7,891 bases of DNA from Bacteroidales bacterium (GTDB lineage: Bacteria; Bacteroidota; Bacteroidia; Bacteroidales; P3): NCBI GenBank assembly GCA_021443125.1, contig JABUUQ010000002.1:953385-961275 (forward strand). The letters are read 5' to 3'. Below the pieces are notes generated by a model. The model saw only the letters and a program-made list of their open reading frames with translations, did not search any database and had not been told where the DNA came from. The translations under genes and the position numbers were made by a program. Every line of letters begins with the position of its first letter. The stretch's first letter is position 1. Below, piece after piece: positions 4,375 to 7,891 of this stretch.

Positions 4375-7191
4375 TTATTCAGTCCATTGAATTACAAGGT
4401 TTCTGTCGCCAAAAGCATCATCAACTTTGCCACTCATTGGCCAGTATTTGTCATTGTAAGGCATAGGGAAGGCAGCTTCCTGACGAGTGTAAGGTCTGTC
4501 CCAAGTGTCTGAACAAATAACTTGCATAGTGTGAGGAGCATTTTTGATTAAGTTGTTAGCTTTATCTGCTTTTCCGTCTTCAACATCTTGAATCTCTTTT
4601 CTTATTTGTATAAGAGCGTCGCAAAGACGGTCGATCTCACTCAATGGTTCGCTTTCTGTAGGTTCTATCATAAGAGTTCCATGAACAGGGAAAGCAACTG
4701 TAGGTGCGTGGAATCCGTAGTCCATTAAACGCTTAGCAATATCACCACATTGAACATCTGAACTTAGAGAGAATTGGTTGCAATCAAGGATAAATTCGTG
4801 AGCACACATTCCTTGAGCACCATGATAAAGAATATTGTAAGCCTTTGACAATCTTACTCTCATGTAGTTAGCATTTAGAATTGCGTAAGCAGTAGCGTCT
4901 TTCAAACCATTGCCTCCCAATAATTTCAAATAAGCATAAGATATTGGTAACATCATTGCTGAACCAAATTTTGTTGAAGCTACATTTGTACCATTCTTTT
5001 CACCAGGAAGATAGTCAGCCAATTGTGCAGTACAAGCAATAGGACCAACACCAGGACCACCACCACCGTGAGGCATTGCAAATGATTTGTGAAGATTCAT
5101 ATGACAAACATCGGCACCAATATAACCAGGGCCAGTCCAACCGATTTGTGCGTTCATATTAGCACCATCCATATAAACAAGACCGCCATTTTCGTGGATT
5201 ATATTTACTATGTCGAGAATTCTTTCTTCAAATACACCATGTGTTGAAGGATATGTAATCATCAAACAAGAAAGATTTTCCTTGTTTGCCTCTGCTTTTT
5301 CTCTCAAATCTTCTACGTCTATTTCACCATCAGCAGTAGCTTTCACGATAACGATGTTCAATCCAGCCATAGCAGCAGATGCAGGATTTGTTCCGTGAGC
5401 TGAAGAAGGAATCAAGCAAACTGTACGATTTTCTTGACCATTTTGACGTTGATAGTTGCGTATTGTAGTCAAGCCAGCGTATTCACCAGCAGCACCAGAG
5501 TTAGGTTGGAAACAAACTTTTGCAAAACCAGTCAAAGTGCAAAGAATATCATTCAAATTTTGAATCATTTCTTTGTAGCCTGTTGTTTGATCTTCAGGTG
5601 CAAAAGGATGTATGTTGGTAAATTCAGGCCATGTGAAAGGAATCATTTCTGCTGCTGCGTTAAGTTTCATTGTGCAAGAGCCAAGAGGTATCATAGCACG
5701 ATTCAATGAAAGGTCCTTAACCTCAAGTTTCTTTAAGTAACGCATCATTTCTGTTTCAGAGTGATAAAGAGAGAATACCTTTTGAGTCAAGTAAGCACTG
5801 CTCCTCTTCATTCCACCTGTAATAACTTCATTCTTTGCAACTTCAGCAACCTTTTTTGCTTCTTTTCCGTTAGCCATCGCAAGAACAGCAAGAATAGCGT
5901 TAACATCTTCCAAAGAAGTTGTTTCGTCAAGAGCAATAGAAATAGTATTGTTGTCAATCAAGTTAAAGTTCATTTCATGTTTAACTGCAACGTCCAAAAC
6001 TTTTGCTGCATCAACAGGAGTTGTGAAACGCACTGTATCGAAATAAACTTTATTCAATTGTTTGTAGCCATAAGATTCTGCTTCTTTTGCAAGAGTTTGT
6101 GCAAGATAGTGAATATCCTCTGCAATTGCTTTTATTCCTTCAGGGCCATGATAAGCAGCATATTGACCACTAACAATAGCAAGTAGGGCAGTGGCAGTAC
6201 AGATATTTGATGTTGCTTTTTCGCGTTTTATGTGTTGTTCACGAGTCTGAAGAGCAAGTCTAAAAGCTTTATTACCTTGCATATCAATAGTTTGACCTAT
6301 GATACGGCCAGGAATGTTTCTTTTGAATTCTTCTGTTGTAGCCATAAATGCAGCAGAAGGACCACCAAATCCCATAGGGTTACCAAAACGTTGTGCAGTA
6401 CCTGTAACAGCATCAGCACCAAGTTCTCCTGGAGGAGTCAATAAAGCCAATGAAAGCAAGTCGGCAGCAACAGCAACTTTTATACCTTTGCTTTTTGCAT
6501 CGGTTATGAAGTTTTTATAGTCGAATATCTCACCATTTTTGTTTGGATATTGAAGAATCAATCCATAATAAGTATTATCCAAAACTGCTGTTGCAGGATT
6601 TCCAATCACAAGTTCTATTTCTCTTGGCAAAGCTCTGGTTTTGAGAACTTCAATGCAATAAGGGAATAAAGTTTCATCAACAAAGAATTTTACAACCTTA
6701 TTTTTTTGTTGTTCTCTTGAACGAGAATAGTAGAACATAAGCATTGCTTCGGCATCAGCGGTAGCTTCGTCCAACAAAGAGCAGTTTGCCAATGGCATAC
6801 TTGTCATAGAAGCAATCACTGTTTGGAAAGTGAATAAAGCTTCAAGACGACCTTGAGAAATTTCTGCTTGGTAAGGAGTGTAAGATGTGTACCAACCTGG
6901 ATTTTCCAAGATATTTCTTTGAAGAACACCAGGAAGTATTGTGTTATAAAAGCCCATACCAATATAAGACTTGTAAATCTTATTTTTAGCAGCAATAGCT
7001 TTTATGTGATTAAGGTATTCAAATTCGTTCATACCATCAGGAAGATTTATTTTATCTTCAAAACGAATTTGTTTAGGAATAGTTTTGTCAATAAGTTCGT
7101 CTACACTTGCAACGCCTATTGTTTTAACCATTGTCTTTACGTCTTCGGCTTGAGGACCATTATGACGTGAGGCAAAATTATTTGTAATCAT
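4375..7191 (-). CDS. gcvP: Glycine dehydrogenase (decarboxylating), P-protein of the glycine cleavage system
   Basis: The PLP-dependent P-protein decarboxylates glycine and passes the aminomethyl group to the lipoyl arm of GcvH; with GcvT and Lpd it yields CO2, ammonia, NADH and methylene-tetrahydrofolate. At 938 residues it is the single-chain form, with both halves that some bacteria encode separately (GcvPA/GcvPB). The N-terminal half (about 1-440) shows FASRHNGP (6-13), SYIGMGFYNTILPGV (75-89), ENPGWYTSYTPYQAEISQGRLE and REKATSNICTA (323-333). The C-terminal half shows IPLGSCTMKLN (501-511), SSAHGTNPASAAMAG (596-610), MDGANMNAQ (674-682) and DVCHMNLHKSF (694-704), in which K702 is the PLP lysine, followed by the glycine-rich loop PHGGGGPGVGPI (707-718). 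The N-terminus is standard, so the start is secure; the leader is A-rich without a Shine-Dalgarno site. It follows fabD by 61 bases. No glycine riboswitch fits there, and gcvT/gcvH are not in the window. Confidence 0.98.
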   Translation of the reverse strand: MITNNFASRHNGPQAEDVKTMVKTIGVASVDELIDKTIPKQIRFEDKINLPDGMNEFEYLNHIKAIAAKNKIYKSYIGMGFYNTILPGVLQRNILENPGWYTSYTPYQAEISQGRLEALFTFQTVIASMTSMPLANCSLLDEATADAEAMLMFYYSRSREQQKNKVVKFFVDETLFPYCIEVLKTRALPREIELVIGNPATAVLDNTYYGLILQYPNKNGEIFDYKNFITDAKSKGIKVAVAADLLSLALLTPPGELGADAVTGTAQRFGNPMGFGGPSAAFMATTEEFKRNIPGRIIGQTIDMQGNKAFRLALQTREQHIKREKATSNICTATALLAIVSGQYAAYHGPEGIKAIAEDIHYLAQTLAKEAESYGYKQLNKVYFDTVRFTTPVDAAKVLDVAVKHEMNFNLIDNNTISIALDETTSLEDVNAILAVLAMANGKEAKKVAEVAKNEVITGGMKRSSAYLTQKVFSLYHSETEMMRYLKKLEVKDLSLNRAMIPLGSCTMKLNAAAEMIPFTWPEFTNIHPFAPEDQTTGYKEMIQNLNDILCTLTGFAKVCFQPNSGAAGEYAGLTTIRNYQRQNGQENRTVCLIPSSAHGTNPASAAMAGLNIVIVKATADGEIDVEDLREKAEANKENLSCLMITYPSTHGVFEERILDIVNIIHENGGLVYMDGANMNAQIGWTGPGYIGADVCHMNLHKSFAMPHGGGGPGVGPIACTAQLADYLPGEKNGTNVASTKFGSAMMLPISYAYLKLLGGNGLKDATAYAILNANYMRVRLSKAYNILYHGAQGMCAHEFILDCNQFSLSSDVQCGDIAKRLMDYGFHAPTVAFPVHGTLMIEPTESEPLSEIDRLCDALIQIRKEIQDVEDGKADKANNLIKNAPHTMQVICSDTWDRPYTRQEAAFPMPYNDKYWPMSGKVDDAFGDRNLVIQWTE

Positions 7192-7252
7192 TATTTTATT
7201 GTTTTTATTATTTGTACCTATATATAATATAATAGTGTATAAGAAAGTTCCC
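7192..7252 (-). other. AT-rich gap between fabD and gcvP
   Basis: These 61 bases are almost entirely A and T, with a TATATTATATATA-like core. On the - strand I see no TAnnTTTG box, no terminator hairpin for fabD and no riboswitch-like structure, so gcvP may be read from the fabD transcript or from a promoter I cannot recognise. Confidence 0.5.
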
Positions 7253-7891
7253 TTAAATAGTTGCAGAGATAAATTCGCCGTCAGCCTTAACCTTCTTTAT
7301 CAAACCTTGAAGCACATTGCCTGGACCTACTTCAACAAATGTAGTAGCACCATCAGCAACCATTGCTTTTGAAATTTGAGTCCATTTTACAGGAGAAGTC
7401 AATTGCTTTATCAAGTTTTCTTTTATTAGTTTGCTATCTGTCATTGGCATAGCATTAACATTCTGGTAGATAGGACAGATAGGAGTTACTATTTCTGCTT
7501 TTTCAATACCTTCTGCCAATTCTTGTCTTGCACTTTCCATCAAAGGAGAATGGAAAGCCCCACCAACTTTCAATGGCAAAGCTCTCTTTGCACCTTTTTC
7601 TTTCAATAATGCGCATGCCTTGTCAATACCAGCCATTGTTCCCGAAATAACAAGCTGGCCAGGGCAGTTATAATTTGCAGGTACTACAACTTCATCTGTA
7701 ATACTTGCACATACTTCTTCAATAACCGCATCATCCAAACCTATAATAGCAGCCATAGTACTTGGGTTGGCTTCACATGCTTTTTGCATAGCATTGGCAC
7801 GGATGGAAACAAGTTTCAAACCATCTTCAAACTTCATTGCTTTTGCTGCAACCAATGCAGAAAATTCTCCAAGAGAGTGTCCAGCCACCAT
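7253..7891 (-). CDS. fabD: Malonyl-CoA:ACP transacylase, C-terminal part (5' end outside window)
   Basis: FabD moves malonyl groups from malonyl-CoA to acyl carrier protein, supplying the elongation unit of type II fatty acid synthesis in the cytosol. 212 residues are present; by comparison with E. coli FabD (309 residues) about 85-90 N-terminal residues lie beyond the right edge, and the methionine at 7889-7891 is internal. The fragment begins with the nucleophile elbow GHSLGEF (fragment residues 4-10), whose S6 is the acyl-carrying serine. R31 (VSIRANAMQ) corresponds to the arginine that binds the malonyl carboxylate, and H114 in GGAFHSPLM is the active-site histidine. NYNCPGQLVISG (73-84) and the C-terminal FVEVGPGNVLQGLIKK (185-200) are family hallmarks. 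It ends normally, so only the window edge truncates it. Confidence 0.97.
   Translation of the reverse strand: MVAGHSLGEFSALVAAKAMKFEDGLKLVSIRANAMQKACEANPSTMAAIIGLDDAVIEEVCASITDEVVVPANYNCPGQLVISGTMAGIDKACALLKEKGAKRALPLKVGGAFHSPLMESARQELAEGIEKAEIVTPICPIYQNVNAMPMTDSKLIKENLIKQLTSPVKWTQISKAMVADGATTFVEVGPGNVLQGLIKKVKADGEFISATI

Noticed and set aside
5761..6186. Open frame of 141 codons on the + strand, and similar ones at 5434-5709, 6232-6520 and 6853-7170
   Set aside because: All are antisense to gcvP, are rich in Cys, Phe, Asn and Ser as expected from the complement of a real gene, and show no recognisable domain.

Overview
The window is chromosomal, AT-rich DNA that looks like a gut-type member of the Bacteroidota, probably Bacteroidales. 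Three things support this: the protein sequences resemble that phylum, starts lack clear Shine-Dalgarno sites and instead have A-rich leaders, and the HU gene has a Bacteroidota-type promoter (TTG, 19 bases, TACATTTG). I cannot name the genus.

Left part (1-3665, + strand). The window opens inside the 3' end of the sigma-54 gene rpoN. A 136-base gap follows that carries a regular 21-base repeat. Then comes a tight four-gene run: a polytopic membrane protein that looks like a degenerate PAP2-family member, a secreted M23 peptidase with a LysM domain, riboflavin synthase beta chain (ribH) and methionyl-tRNA formyltransferase (fmt). The junctions are an 8-base overlap, a 1-base gap and an 11-base gap, so these four are almost certainly co-transcribed. 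They serve the envelope, riboflavin synthesis and translation initiation, and do not form one pathway.

Middle (3666-4374). An HU-family DNA-binding protein has its own promoter, with a perfect 7-base dyad in the promoter spacer, and a strong intrinsic terminator. Downstream lies a roughly 240-base non-coding stretch with a second, more degenerate 21-base-pitch repeat. It ends in a hairpin that terminates the convergent gcvP transcript.

Right part (4375-7891, - strand). A full-length single-chain glycine dehydrogenase (gcvP) lies 61 bases downstream of the 3' part of fabD (malonyl-CoA:ACP transacylase), which runs off the right edge.

The gene content is ordinary housekeeping; I see no mobile element, CRISPR, toxin-antitoxin or defence locus. 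The most unexplained signal is the pair of non-coding arrays with a 21-base pitch, which share an AAGCAAG-like core in opposite orientations. Next are the HU promoter dyad and the apparent loss of catalytic histidines in the PAP2-like protein.
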